NCBI RefSeq assembly: GCF_036013915.1 | Contig: NZ_CP107899.1 | Span: 7,716,001-7,780,000, forward strand | Length of the DNA: 64,000 nucleotides | Reading direction: 5' to 3' | Origin: Streptomyces sp. NBC_00464 | GTDB taxonomy: Bacteria; Actinomycetota; Actinomycetes; Streptomycetales; Streptomycetaceae | In this document: positions 8,220-15,722 of the stretch, piece after piece | Numbering within the stretch: position 1 is the stretch's first letter | Layout of the letters: each line of letters begins with the position of its first letter | The notes under the pieces: model-generated | Seen by the model: only the letters and a program-made list of their open reading frames with translations | The model's database searches: none | Told to the model about the DNA's origin: nothing | Translations under genes and position numbers: made by a program

Positions 8220-8557
8220 GTGGGTGATTCCTTCTCTGTGATGGCGCCGGGCAGGACGGTGGACCGGCGGCCGTCGACGACGAGATCGGCGCGGACGACG
8301 CCGGCGTTGGCGTAGACGATGTCGATCTCGCCGAACGCGCCCGCGGTCTCTTCGGCCCAGGCGCGGGCTGAGCCTCGTCGGCAAAGCCCAAAGGGCTGGG
8401 GACGAGAGCAGTGCCGCCCTTCCGGGCGACGAGCCGCTGGGCCCACGACGGCCTATTCGTGGATCAGGCTGCCTTCGATGGCCTCCACGCCTTCAGCGGC
8501 GAACCGCAGGGCCGCTGACCGGCCCTGGTCTCGCGCGGTGCCGGAAATCGGAGTCAC
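8216..8557 (-). pseudogene. decayed short-chain dehydrogenase between intact SDR and CoA-transferase
   Basis: Two SDR scraps lie in different frames. The upstream one (8557-8453) starts GTG and reads ISGTARDQGRSAALRFAAEG, an altered G-x-x-x-G-x-G cofactor loop, ending at TAG. The downstream one (ending at 8216) contains AEETAGAFGEIDIVYANAGV, the N-A-G-V strand of SDRs, then diverges. Only 342 bases remain of an expected 750, so most of the catalytic half is gone. Both outer junctions keep the four-base GTGA overlap with neighbouring genes, showing that an intact SDR once sat in this operon. Confidence 0.65.
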
Positions 8558-9330
8558 CTTGCCTTCGAGCCGTTTCGTACCGCGGCTTCGGGGCGAAGGG
8601 CGTCAGATATCGACTTGACTCCGCCATGTGCGGTGAGTCCGCCGTCGACGGGTATCTCGGCTCCGCTGATGAACGACGACTGGTCGGACATCAGGAAGAC
8701 CACCAGGGGAGCCACCTCGTCGACGCTTCCGGTGCGTCCCAGCGGGGTCTCGCGGATGTTGGCCTCGCGGAAGTCTGCGGCGGCGGAGGCGGTCATCTCG
8801 GTCTCGATATAACCGGGATGGATCATATTGACCCGGATGCCGCGGGGGCCGAGTTCCAGCGCGGCGGTCTTCGAGAGGCCCCGCAGCGCCCACTTGCTGG
8901 TCGTGTACGCGACCGGGTAGTGGGCGGTGAGGGCCGCGGACGAGCCGACGTTCACGATGGAGGAGCCCGGGGGCATCAGGGGCGTGAGGTGCTGGATGCC
9001 CAGGAGAGGACCGGTGACGTTGACCGCGTGGACGCGGGCCATGTCGTCGGGGCGTACATCGCCGACGCGTGCGCGCCACGTGATGCCGGCGTTGTTGACC
9101 AGGCCGTGCACCTGCCCGTGGGTCTCCCGCAGTTCGGCGGCGAGGCCGGCCCAGTCCTTCTCACTGGCAACGTCGAGACCACGGCATCCGTGCACGGGTT
9201 CCATATCTGTGGCGATGACGTGGGCGCCCTCGCGGGCGAGGGCGGCTGCCTCGGCGGCGCCCTGGCCACGGGCCGCGCCGGTGACGACGATCACCTTGCC
9301 GAGCAGTCTCATCGAGGTCTGGTCGGTCAC
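8554..9330 (-). CDS. SDR family NAD(P)-dependent oxidoreductase
   Basis: A 258-residue classical short-chain dehydrogenase. The cofactor loop is VVTGAARGQGAAEA, the stabilising strand LVNNAGITWRAR, the catalytic serine lies in IVNVGSSAALTAHYPV, and Y-T-T-S-K supplies the catalytic Tyr and Lys. IRVNMIHPGYIETEMTAS and FISGAEIPVDGG complete the fold. ATDME after the second strand suggests NAD(H) rather than NADP(H). It starts with GTG at 9330, overlapping the stop of the FAH gene by four bases, and its stop overlaps the start of the decayed SDR, so it belongs to one tight operon. A likely role is oxidising a hydroxy intermediate of the ring-cleavage products; the substrate is unknown. Confidence 0.88.
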   Translation of the reverse strand: MTDQTSMRLLGKVIVVTGAARGQGAAEAAALAREGAHVIATDMEPVHGCRGLDVASEKDWAGLAAELRETHGQVHGLVNNAGITWRARVGDVRPDDMARVHAVNVTGPLLGIQHLTPLMPPGSSIVNVGSSAALTAHYPVAYTTSKWALRGLSKTAALELGPRGIRVNMIHPGYIETEMTASAAADFREANIRETPLGRTGSVDEVAPLVVFLMSDQSSFISGAEIPVDGGLTAHGGVKSISDALRPEAAVRNGSKAR

Positions 9331-10298
9331 GGACGCTCCCGGTTGCGGCGTCGGCCGGCGGGCAGGGGGAGGGGCTCGACACCGGGGACCACGGTGTTGG
9401 TGAGCGTGCCGATGCCCTCGACGGTCAGGCTCACGGTGTCACCGGGCCGCAACGGGGGCGGGGTCTGCTTGCCGCTCAGGCCCCAGAGTTCGGCGAGGCA
9501 GCCGCCGTTGCCGCAGGTGCCCGAGCCGAGGACGTCGCCCGGTACGACGCGGGTGCCGCGTGAGGCGTAGGCGGTCATCTCCTCGAAGGTCCAGCTCATG
9601 TTGGAGAGCAGGTCCTCGCCGACGGTCTCCCCGTTGACCGTGGCGGTGAGGGCCAGCCGCAGGAAGCCTTCGGCGTCGCGGTGGGGCTCCAGTTCGTCGG
9701 CGGTCACGAGGTAGGGGCCGAGGGTGGTGGCGGTGTCCTTGCCCTTGCACGGGCCGAGGCCGACTTTCATTTCGGCGGACTGCAGGTCGCGTGCGGACCA
9801 GTCGTTGAAGACGGTGTAGCCCACGATGTGGTCGCGGGCCCGTTCCGGTGTGAGGTCGCGGCCTTCGCGGCCGATGACGGCTCCCACTTCGAGTTCGAAG
9901 TCGAGAACTACGGAACCGGGCGGCACCGGGATCCCGTCCCGGGGCCCGTAGATCGCGTGCGGATTGGTGAAGTAGAAGGTCGGTGCCGCATACCACTCGT
10001 CGGGCACCCCGGCGACGCCGTCGATCGATCGGCGTACGCCTTCGACGTGCTCCTCGAAGGTGACGAAGTCGCGTACCGAGGCAGGCCGGAGCGGGGGGAG
10101 CAGCCGCACCTGGGACACATGGGGCCCGGCCGGCACATCGAGTGCCGCCGCGCCCGCGGCGAGCAGGCCGGGCAGCCCGTCGGTCTCCGTGAGCAGCGTG
10201 GTCAGAGACGTGACGCCGGGCAGGGGGAAGAGTGTGCCGTCCTCCTCCACGACGGCGACCCGGTGGCCGTGCTGATGTTGGTAAGCGGCGAAACGCAT
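9327..10298 (-). CDS. fumarylacetoacetate hydrolase family protein
   Basis: A 323-residue enzyme of the FAH superfamily, closer to the true fumarylacetoacetase-like branch than the other two in the window. Blocks seen are RDFVTFEEHVEGVRRSI, APTFYFTNPHAIYGPRDGIP, the metal-binding DFELEVGAVIGREGRDL (E-x-E), GYTVFNDWSARDLQSAEM, LGPCKGKDTATTLGPYLVT and VPGDVLGSGTCGNGGCLAEL. Enzymes of this kind hydrolyse a C-C bond in acylpyruvates, or act as decarboxylases/hydratases in meta-cleavage routes. It is the first gene after a strong terminator, so it probably has its own promoter in the 168-base gap to 10466, and leads the SDR and CoA-transferase genes. Start ATG at 10298. Confidence 0.85.
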   Translation of the reverse strand: MRFAAYQHQHGHRVAVVEEDGTLFPLPGVTSLTTLLTETDGLPGLLAAGAAALDVPAGPHVSQVRLLPPLRPASVRDFVTFEEHVEGVRRSIDGVAGVPDEWYAAPTFYFTNPHAIYGPRDGIPVPPGSVVLDFELEVGAVIGREGRDLTPERARDHIVGYTVFNDWSARDLQSAEMKVGLGPCKGKDTATTLGPYLVTADELEPHRDAEGFLRLALTATVNGETVGEDLLSNMSWTFEEMTAYASRGTRVVPGDVLGSGTCGNGGCLAELWGLSGKQTPPPLRPGDTVSLTVEGIGTLTNTVVPGVEPLPLPAGRRRNRERP

Positions 10299-10465
10299 GG
10301 TGCGGCTCCAGCGGAGTGTGGGTCAGGTGAGCAGGATGCGCATCGGGTCAGGTCGTGGCCCTGCCCCGATAGCTGGCCGCCCGCGCGGAGGTGCTGGCTG
10401 CGGTGGTCCGCTGCCGTCCGACAGCTGAGCGAGCGACGGTTCGGGGTGACCGGGTGCGCCGGCTT

Positions 10466-10517
10466 CCTGGGGCGCGGCGGGGCGCGTCGGACAGGGGCTG
10501 TGCCGCCGCGCCCCAGG
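10466..10517 (-). terminator. strong hairpin terminator after the extradiol dioxygenase gene
   Basis: CCTGGGGCGCGGCGG (10466-10480) and CCGCCGCGCCCCAGG (10503-10517) form a perfect 15-bp stem with a 22-base loop. On the minus strand it begins nine bases after the stop of the dioxygenase gene. It divides the minus-strand cluster into two transcription units. Confidence 0.7.
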
Positions 10518-10526
10518 TTCGCCCGA

Positions 10527-11465
10527 TCAGACGGGCGGGGCGACGAATACGCCGCGGTCGGGGTCGTTGAACGACTCCTTGGCGACGAGTTCGTTCATGG
10601 CGTTGGCGGTGCCCCACTGGTCGGTGACTTCGGGCTGGGAGAAGTCGTAGACGTGCGGGTGCCAGGTGTCCTCGTCGAGGTTCTCCAGCTCGGTGGTGTA
10701 TTCGACGGTGTTGCCGTGCGGGTCGAGGAAGTACGTGAAGGTGTTGTCGCCCGCCATGTGGCGGCCGGGGCCCCAGATCTTCTTGAAGCCGGCGCGCATG
10801 ACCCGGCCGGAGCCGCGCATGTACTCGTCGATGCCGCGCATCTCGAACGAGACGTGGTGCAGGGCGGTGTGGGGTCCCTGGGCGATGGCCATGGAGTGGT
10901 GCTGGTTGCTGATCCGCATGAAGTGCATGACCTCGCCCATGTGCGGTGAGCTGAGGGTGTCGGAGAGGGCGAAGCCGAGGTGGCGCTCGTACCAGGCCCG
11001 AGTGCGGTTCAGGTCGGGGGAGTTGAGGACGACGTGGGACAGCTTGACGGGGATGGCCTCCTTCTCCTCGATCTTCCGGTGCTGCCGGACGTCGACGTCG
11101 GCGGAGACCTCGATGGTGCGGCCGTCGACGTCGAAGAAGCGGAAGCCGTATCCGCCGCCGGGGGTGTCCACCTTTCCGGGCCGGCTGATCAGCTCCACGC
11201 CGCCGGCCAGCAGCCGCTCGGCGAGGGTGTCCACGTCGGCCGGGTTCGCGGCGCCGTAGGAGACGAGGTCGAGGCGCTTCTCCTCGGCCCTGCGCAGCCG
11301 TACGACGTACTGCTCGGGGGAGCCCTCGGCGGCGAGGAACGAGATCCCGGAGTCCTCGGCGACCTTGGTCAGGCCCCACACCCCGGCGTAGAAGTCGAGC
11401 TGCTTGTCGTAGTCGGGCACCGCGAGGTCGACGTGCCGCAGGTGGGTGAGCAGGCGTGCGTTCAT
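10527..11465 (-). CDS. VOC family extradiol (meta-cleavage) dioxygenase
   Basis: A 312-residue two-domain VOC enzyme. The N-domain starts HLRHVDLAVPDYDKQLDFYA; the C-domain carries the likely Fe(II)/Mn(II) ligands in KLSHVVLNSPDLNRTRAWYE (His), ALHHVSFEM (His) and DPHGNTVEYTTELE (Glu), the order expected for type I extradiol dioxygenases. These cut a catechol beside the hydroxyls to give a yellow muconic semialdehyde. Length is typical of the 2,3-dihydroxybiphenyl and catechol 2,3-dioxygenase branch. It is preceded by an ACMSD-like amidohydrolase by 20 bases and followed by a terminator. Start ATG at 11465 has AGGAGGA upstream; the open frame extending further is not VOC-like. The catechol it accepts is unknown. 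Confidence 0.85.
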   Translation of the reverse strand: MNARLLTHLRHVDLAVPDYDKQLDFYAGVWGLTKVAEDSGISFLAAEGSPEQYVVRLRRAEEKRLDLVSYGAANPADVDTLAERLLAGGVELISRPGKVDTPGGGYGFRFFDVDGRTIEVSADVDVRQHRKIEEKEAIPVKLSHVVLNSPDLNRTRAWYERHLGFALSDTLSSPHMGEVMHFMRISNQHHSMAIAQGPHTALHHVSFEMRGIDEYMRGSGRVMRAGFKKIWGPGRHMAGDNTFTYFLDPHGNTVEYTTELENLDEDTWHPHVYDFSQPEVTDQWGTANAMNELVAKESFNDPDRGVFVAPPV

Positions 11466-11485
11466 AGTGTTCCTCCTCGTTGAGG

Positions 11486-12484
11486 TCAGGCGAGTCGCAG
11501 GAGGGTGGCGGCGTTGCCGCCGCGTACCGCGTCGAAATCGGTCTCGGACAGCCGTGCGGCGCGCAGCGCGCCGACCGGATCCTCGGATCCCATGTCGAAG
11601 GGGAAGTCCGAGCCGAGCAGGACCCGGTCCGCACCCGCGACCTCGATCAGTGAGCCCAGCACCCGCGGGTCGTGGACGAGGGAGTCGAAGTAGATCCGCC
11701 TGAGGTAGCTGCTGGGCAGGTGCGCGCACCCCGCGCCGGCGTCGGAGCGTGCCGACCAGGCGTGGTCGGACCGGCCGATGTGGGTGGGCAGGTAACCACC
11801 GCCGTGGGCGGCGATCAGTTTCAGGCCGGGGTGCCTGTCCAGGACCCCGGAGAAGATCAGGTGCGAGAGGGCCACGGCGTTCTCGGCGGGCTGGCCGACG
11901 GTGTTGGACAGGTACCACCGGTCCAGGCGCTCGTCGAGCGTGCACCCGAAGGGATGCAGGAAGAGAATCGCACCCGTCTCCTGGGCCCGTGACCAGAACG
12001 GCTCGTAGGCCGGGTCGGACAGCTCGCGCCCCGGTGCGTGGCTGGAGATCTCCACACCGGCCAGCCCCTGGCCGAGGGCATGGTCGAGGGCGCGCACCAT
12101 GAGATCAGGGTGCTGGAGTGGTACGAGTCCCAGCCCGCGCAGCCGGTCCGGAGCTTGGGCGCAGTGTGCGGTGGTGGCCTCGTTGGCGAGCCGGTAGACC
12201 TTCTCGGCCGTGTCGCGGTCCGCCCAGTAGTGGTAGTGAGAGGGGGAAGGGCTGACCAGTTGGACGTCGACACCCTGGGCGTCCATCGCCGTGAGGCGTG
12301 CGGTGACATCGGTCATCTTCGGGATGCGCGCACGGACCATGGGGCCGCTGACGGCAAGGGCGTCGGGGCCGTTGCGTCGGGCGTCCAGCTCCTTGGCCTC
12401 GGCGTGCGCGGGCATACCGGTGACGAGCGCCTCGATCTCGGGGAGCAGGACGTGGGCGTGGACGTCCACGGTCGGGGATGTCAC
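11486..12484 (-). CDS. amidohydrolase 2 family protein (ACMSD / aromatic decarboxylase-like)
   Basis: A 332-residue metal-dependent hydrolase of the ACMSD branch. It begins VDVHAHVLLPEIEALV, giving the H-x-H metal pair, then SPSPSHYHYWADRD, FLHPFGCTLDERLDRW (metal-site His), KLIAAHGGGYLPTHIGR and GSDFPFDMGSEDP (catalytic Asp). Relatives include 2-amino-3-carboxymuconate semialdehyde decarboxylase, gamma-resorcylate and 5-carboxyvanillate decarboxylases and oxalomesaconate hydratase, so both decarboxylation and hydration are possible. It starts with GTG at 12484, overlapping the stop of the FAD monooxygenase by four bases, and sits 20 bases ahead of the extradiol dioxygenase. A role beside ring hydroxylation or on a carboxylated cleavage product fits the order. 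Confidence 0.82.
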   Translation of the reverse strand: MTSPTVDVHAHVLLPEIEALVTGMPAHAEAKELDARRNGPDALAVSGPMVRARIPKMTDVTARLTAMDAQGVDVQLVSPSPSHYHYWADRDTAEKVYRLANEATTAHCAQAPDRLRGLGLVPLQHPDLMVRALDHALGQGLAGVEISSHAPGRELSDPAYEPFWSRAQETGAILFLHPFGCTLDERLDRWYLSNTVGQPAENAVALSHLIFSGVLDRHPGLKLIAAHGGGYLPTHIGRSDHAWSARSDAGAGCAHLPSSYLRRIYFDSLVHDPRVLGSLIEVAGADRVLLGSDFPFDMGSEDPVGALRAARLSETDFDAVRGGNAATLLRLA

Positions 12485-13611
12485 GGCAGCTCCCGGAGCA
12501 TCGTCATGGTGCGGCCCATCAGGCCGGGCACGTCGGCGTCGCGGACTCCGTCGAGCTGCCACTGTCCGATCTGGACGGACGCCTCCACGACCGGTCGGAC
12601 GCGGGTGATGCGGCGCTCGTAGTACGCCTGGAGCAGTGCGTCGTCCCAGGTGCCGGCCTCGGTCAGCATCTGGGCGAGGACCCAGGCGTCCTCCAGGGAC
12701 AGGGCGGCGCCCTGGGCGAGGGTGGGCGGGCAGCAGTGCGCGGCGTCGCCGATGAGCACGATGCGGCCGCGGTGCCAGGAGCCCTCGACGAGCATCCGGT
12801 CGAACCAGGTGTAGTTGACCTGCCCGGGATCCGTGATGGTCGCGGTGATCGCCGGCCAGAACCCGCCGTACGCGGAGGCCAGTCGGCGCATCTCGTCGGC
12901 GTAGGTCTCCGGCGGGATGGATGCCCGGTCGCGGTTGGCCTCGACGACGTACGCGTAGAGCGTGGTGTCGCTGGTGGGGCAGTAGCCGGCGATGTAGGCC
13001 GGGCCGCCGTAGGCGAGGTCGGTGCGGGTGAGACCAGCTGGGCGGGGGGCGGCGATGCGCCAGATGGCCATGCCGGTCGGCTCCGGCTTCGCCGTGATGC
13101 CGATCGCGGCGCGAGTGGCGGAGCCGAGGCCGTCGGCGGCGACCACCAGGCCGTAGCGGCCCTCGGAGCCGTCGCTGAAGCGCACGGTGACGCCGTCGTC
13201 GTCCTGGTCGAAGTCGGTGGCCTTGGCGCCCAGGCGTACGTGGGCTCCGCTCGCGCGCACCGCGTCGATCAGGATCTGCTGCAGCTGTGGGCGCTGCATG
13301 CCGACGGTGGCCGGCAGGTCGTCGCCTCCGCTGCGGATGTCGTCCTGGGCGTGCAGGACGGTGCCGTCGGGGGCGGTGATGCCCACCGAGCCGAAACCGT
13401 AGCCCGATGCCTGCACCTGCTCCCACACGCCCAGTTCACGCAGTACGCGCAGGGCGTTGCCCTGGAGGGTGATGCCGGAACCCGCGGTGGCGTTCCAGTC
13501 GTCCTTCGCTTCGATCAGGTCCACGTCGAGGCCGGCGCGGCGCAGCAGGACGGTGAGGGCGTTGCCGGCCGCGCCGCCGCCGATCACCAGGACCGTACGG
13601 TTGTTTCTCAT
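12481..13611 (-). CDS. FAD-dependent monooxygenase (aromatic ring hydroxylase type)
   Basis: A 376-residue class A flavoprotein. It has VLVIGGGAAGNALTVLLRRAG at the N-terminus, VVAADGLGSATRAAIG as the DG motif and GRIVLIGDAAHCCPPTLAQG as the GD motif. The region between is a substrate domain of usual length. It presumably hydroxylates a phenolic acid so that the extradiol enzyme can cleave it. Start choice: ATG at 13611 has AAGGGAG eight bases upstream; an alternative ATG at 13635 overlaps the cyclase stop (TAATG) and would add eight residues. Either way the gene is translationally coupled to the cyclase upstream and the amidohydrolase downstream. Confidence 0.86.
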   Translation of the reverse strand: MRNNRTVLVIGGGAAGNALTVLLRRAGLDVDLIEAKDDWNATAGSGITLQGNALRVLRELGVWEQVQASGYGFGSVGITAPDGTVLHAQDDIRSGGDDLPATVGMQRPQLQQILIDAVRASGAHVRLGAKATDFDQDDDGVTVRFSDGSEGRYGLVVAADGLGSATRAAIGITAKPEPTGMAIWRIAAPRPAGLTRTDLAYGGPAYIAGYCPTSDTTLYAYVVEANRDRASIPPETYADEMRRLASAYGGFWPAITATITDPGQVNYTWFDRMLVEGSWHRGRIVLIGDAAHCCPPTLAQGAALSLEDAWVLAQMLTEAGTWDDALLQAYYERRITRVRPVVEASVQIGQWQLDGVRDADVPGLMGRTMTMLRELP

Positions 13612-13634
13612 GGGGAACTCCCTTGTTCCGCTCA

Positions 13635-14597
13635 TTACTTGACGGCGATCGGGTTGACCGGGCTGCCGACCGCGCCCGTGATCGGCAGGGGGGCGGCGGT
13701 GAGCCAGAAGTCGTACACGCCGTCCGCGGCGCAGTCCTCGGCGAGCGCGTCCGGGTCCCACATCTCCCCGATGAGCAGGCCCATGTTGGGGATGGCGACC
13801 TGGTGCAGCGGCTGGAAGGCGTTCTCGAACTCGTTGGGCCGGACCTCGAAGCCCCAGGTGTCGGTGGCGATCGCGGCGATCTCCGTGTTGTGCAGCCAGC
13901 CGGCCGCGGTGAAGGAGAGGCCGGGAGCCGGTCCGCCGGCGTACTCGCCCCAGCCGTCGCGGCGGACCCGGGCCAGCTGTCCGGTGCGCACCAGGACGAT
14001 GTCGCCGCGGCCTACGCTCACGCCCTGGGCGTCTGCCGTGGCCGTCAGGTGCTCTGCGGTGATCGGGAACCCGTCGGGCAGTTCGCCGTTCTCACCGATG
14101 ACCCGGCCGACGTCGAGGAGCACTCCGCGGCCTGCGACGTGCGGCGCCATGTGCTCGATGCCGGTGACCAGGTCGCCTTCGGAGGTGACGACCTTCTCCG
14201 CCGGGCGCCCGTTCCACGCCTTGCCGTGATCGAAGATGTGACCGAGCCCGTCCCACTGGGTGGAGCACTGCAACGGCATCGCGATGACGTCGTCGGCGCC
14301 GCCGATGCCGTGCGGGAAGCCCTGCCCGGTGAGGACGGCGTCGGTTCCGGTGTCGAGCATCGTGTGCACGGGATTGGTGCGGCGGCGCCAGCCCTTCTGC
14401 GGGCCGTCCATGTCGAAGCGCTGGGAGAGGGAGAAGCTGACACCCCGCCGGATCAGGGCGGCCCCCTCGCGGCGCTTGGCCTCGTCGAGGAAGTTCAGGG
14501 TGCCGAGCACATCGTCCTCGCCCCAGCGGCCCCAGTTGTTGTACGCCTTGGCGGCCACGGCGATCGAGCCCTCGGGGTCAGTGCGGTCGAGGCTCAC
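13635..14597 (-). CDS. cyclase family protein (kynurenine formamidase-like metal hydrolase)
   Basis: A 320-residue member of the Cyclase (PF04199-type) family. The metal-site segment is visible as MPLQCSTQWDGLGHIFDHGK, with further blocks GVLLDVGRVIGENGELPDGF, GDIVLVRTGQLARVRRDGW and IAAIATDTWGFEVRPNEFEN. Characterised relatives are arylformamidase and isatin hydrolase, which open cyclic or N-acyl aromatic amides; the larger 320-residue branch to which this belongs is mostly uncharacterised. It starts with GTG at 14597, overlapping the FAH stop by four bases. Its presence in an aromatic operon suggests it opens a lactone, cyclic imide or similar ring before or after the dioxygenase step. Confidence 0.82.
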   Translation of the reverse strand: MSLDRTDPEGSIAVAAKAYNNWGRWGEDDVLGTLNFLDEAKRREGAALIRRGVSFSLSQRFDMDGPQKGWRRRTNPVHTMLDTGTDAVLTGQGFPHGIGGADDVIAMPLQCSTQWDGLGHIFDHGKAWNGRPAEKVVTSEGDLVTGIEHMAPHVAGRGVLLDVGRVIGENGELPDGFPITAEHLTATADAQGVSVGRGDIVLVRTGQLARVRRDGWGEYAGGPAPGLSFTAAGWLHNTEIAAIATDTWGFEVRPNEFENAFQPLHQVAIPNMGLLIGEMWDPDALAEDCAADGVYDFWLTAAPLPITGAVGSPVNPIAVK

Positions 14598-15595
14598 GAG
14601 GTCCCCTCCGCGACGCAGCGGGTGCGCTGGACGCCGAGCCCGGTGACCGTGCCCTCCATGACGTCACCGTCACGCAGCAGCCGGCCCCAGTGCATGCCGT
14701 TTCCTGCCGGACTGCCCGTCAGCACCACGTCACCGGGAAGGAGTTGTGCAGTCTGCGAGACGTAGGCCACCACCCGCGCGACGTTGAAGATCATGTCCTT
14801 GGTGGACTCGTCCTGCATGGTCTCGCCGTTCAGCTTCAGCGTTACCTGCAGGTCGCCCGGGTCCGCGACCGACGCGGCAGGCACGATCCAGGGGCCGAGC
14901 GGAGTGAAACCGGGGGCGTTCTTGCTGCGCAGCCAGTCCGTGCCGATCTGCGGCATGTCCCGGCGGAAGACCGTGGTGCGATCGGTGAGGTCGTTGGCGA
15001 TGGTGTAGCCGGCGACGTGGTCCAGTGCCTCGTCGGCGGACAGCTGGTAGGCGGGCCGGCCGATGACGGCGGCCAACTCCAGCTCCCAGTCCGGCTTCTC
15101 GGCCCACGAGGGGAGCACGACGTCGTCATACGGACCGGTGATCGCGCTCGGCAGCCCGATGAACACATACGGCAGGTCCTCGGCCGCCCGGCGGTCCATG
15201 ATCTCCGCCGCCTCCGCGCGCCGCTCCTCCTCGGAACGGGCGTCGTTCGGGGCGCGGTGCGCGACGTGCAGGTCGATGACGTGCTGCCGGTAGTTCGCAC
15301 CCGACTGGAAGATCTGGCGGGGCTCGACGGGGGCGTGCACCTGGTAGTCCGCCAGCGGCTTTCGCTGCTGTCCGCCGTCTGCGGCCAGTGCTTCCAGCCG
15401 GGGGAGGGCGGCCTCCCAGTTCTCAAGAAGGCTCCGGATGGCCAACCGATCGTCGTCGAATGCGGCTCGCAGTTCGACCACCTGGGCGTCGGGTGTGACG
15501 AGTGCGGGGAAGGCGGGTCCGTTCGGGGCCGAGAGCGTGGCGAGGGCGAACGGTCCGGCGAAGAGCGCGGACGCGGGTGCAGGTTTCACAGACAT
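14594..15595 (-). CDS. fumarylacetoacetate hydrolase family protein, first gene of the meta-cleavage operon
   Basis: A 333-residue FAH-type enzyme. After an N-terminal domain with alanine/proline-rich start it shows QIFQSGANYRQHVIDLHVAH, the metal-binding EKPDWELELAAVIGRPAYQL, GYTIANDLTDRTTVFRRDMP, DWLRSKNAPGFTPLGPWIVP and LLPGDVVLTGSPAGNGMHWG. The residue pattern and the PGFTPLGPWIVP block resemble acylpyruvase and 2-hydroxyhepta-diene-dioate isomerase/hydratase enzymes. It is the promoter-proximal gene, ATG at 15595 with AGGAGG just upstream, transcribed divergently from the LysR gene across a 127-base intergenic region with two dyads. It probably handles the ring-fission product made by the VOC enzyme. 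Confidence 0.85.
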   Translation of the reverse strand: MSVKPAPASALFAGPFALATLSAPNGPAFPALVTPDAQVVELRAAFDDDRLAIRSLLENWEAALPRLEALAADGGQQRKPLADYQVHAPVEPRQIFQSGANYRQHVIDLHVAHRAPNDARSEEERRAEAAEIMDRRAAEDLPYVFIGLPSAITGPYDDVVLPSWAEKPDWELELAAVIGRPAYQLSADEALDHVAGYTIANDLTDRTTVFRRDMPQIGTDWLRSKNAPGFTPLGPWIVPAASVADPGDLQVTLKLNGETMQDESTKDMIFNVARVVAYVSQTAQLLPGDVVLTGSPAGNGMHWGRLLRDGDVMEGTVTGLGVQRTRCVAEGTS

Positions 15596-15642
15596 GTCCT
15601 CCTGATTGCGATGTGACTAATCTGAACCTGCCACTGGCAATC

Positions 15643-15676
15643 ATGGAAATCGATTCTATGGATCACAGTCATCCAT
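15643..15676. promoter_or_regulatory. two adjacent dyads between divergent LysR gene and aromatic operon
   Basis: The first dyad, ATGGAAATCGATTCTAT (15643-15659), has arms ATGGAA/TTCTAT with one mismatch, and the second, ATGGATCACAGTCATCCAT (15658-15676), has perfect 6-bp arms. Both have the arm-spacer-arm size of LysR T-N11-A sites and lie in an AT-rich divergent promoter region 47-80 bases from both starts. Paired recognition and activation sites are the usual LysR arrangement. Confidence 0.6.
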
Positions 15677-15722
15677 TGTGTTTATTCGTGCTGGTCGGCG
15701 CCTTATCGCAAAGGGAACGCCC

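Noticed and set aside
13611..13635. Alternative ATG at 13635 for the FAD monooxygenase
   Set aside because: Kept only as an alternative: the ATG at 13611 has a better-spaced ribosome site and starts just before the conserved FAD-binding strand.
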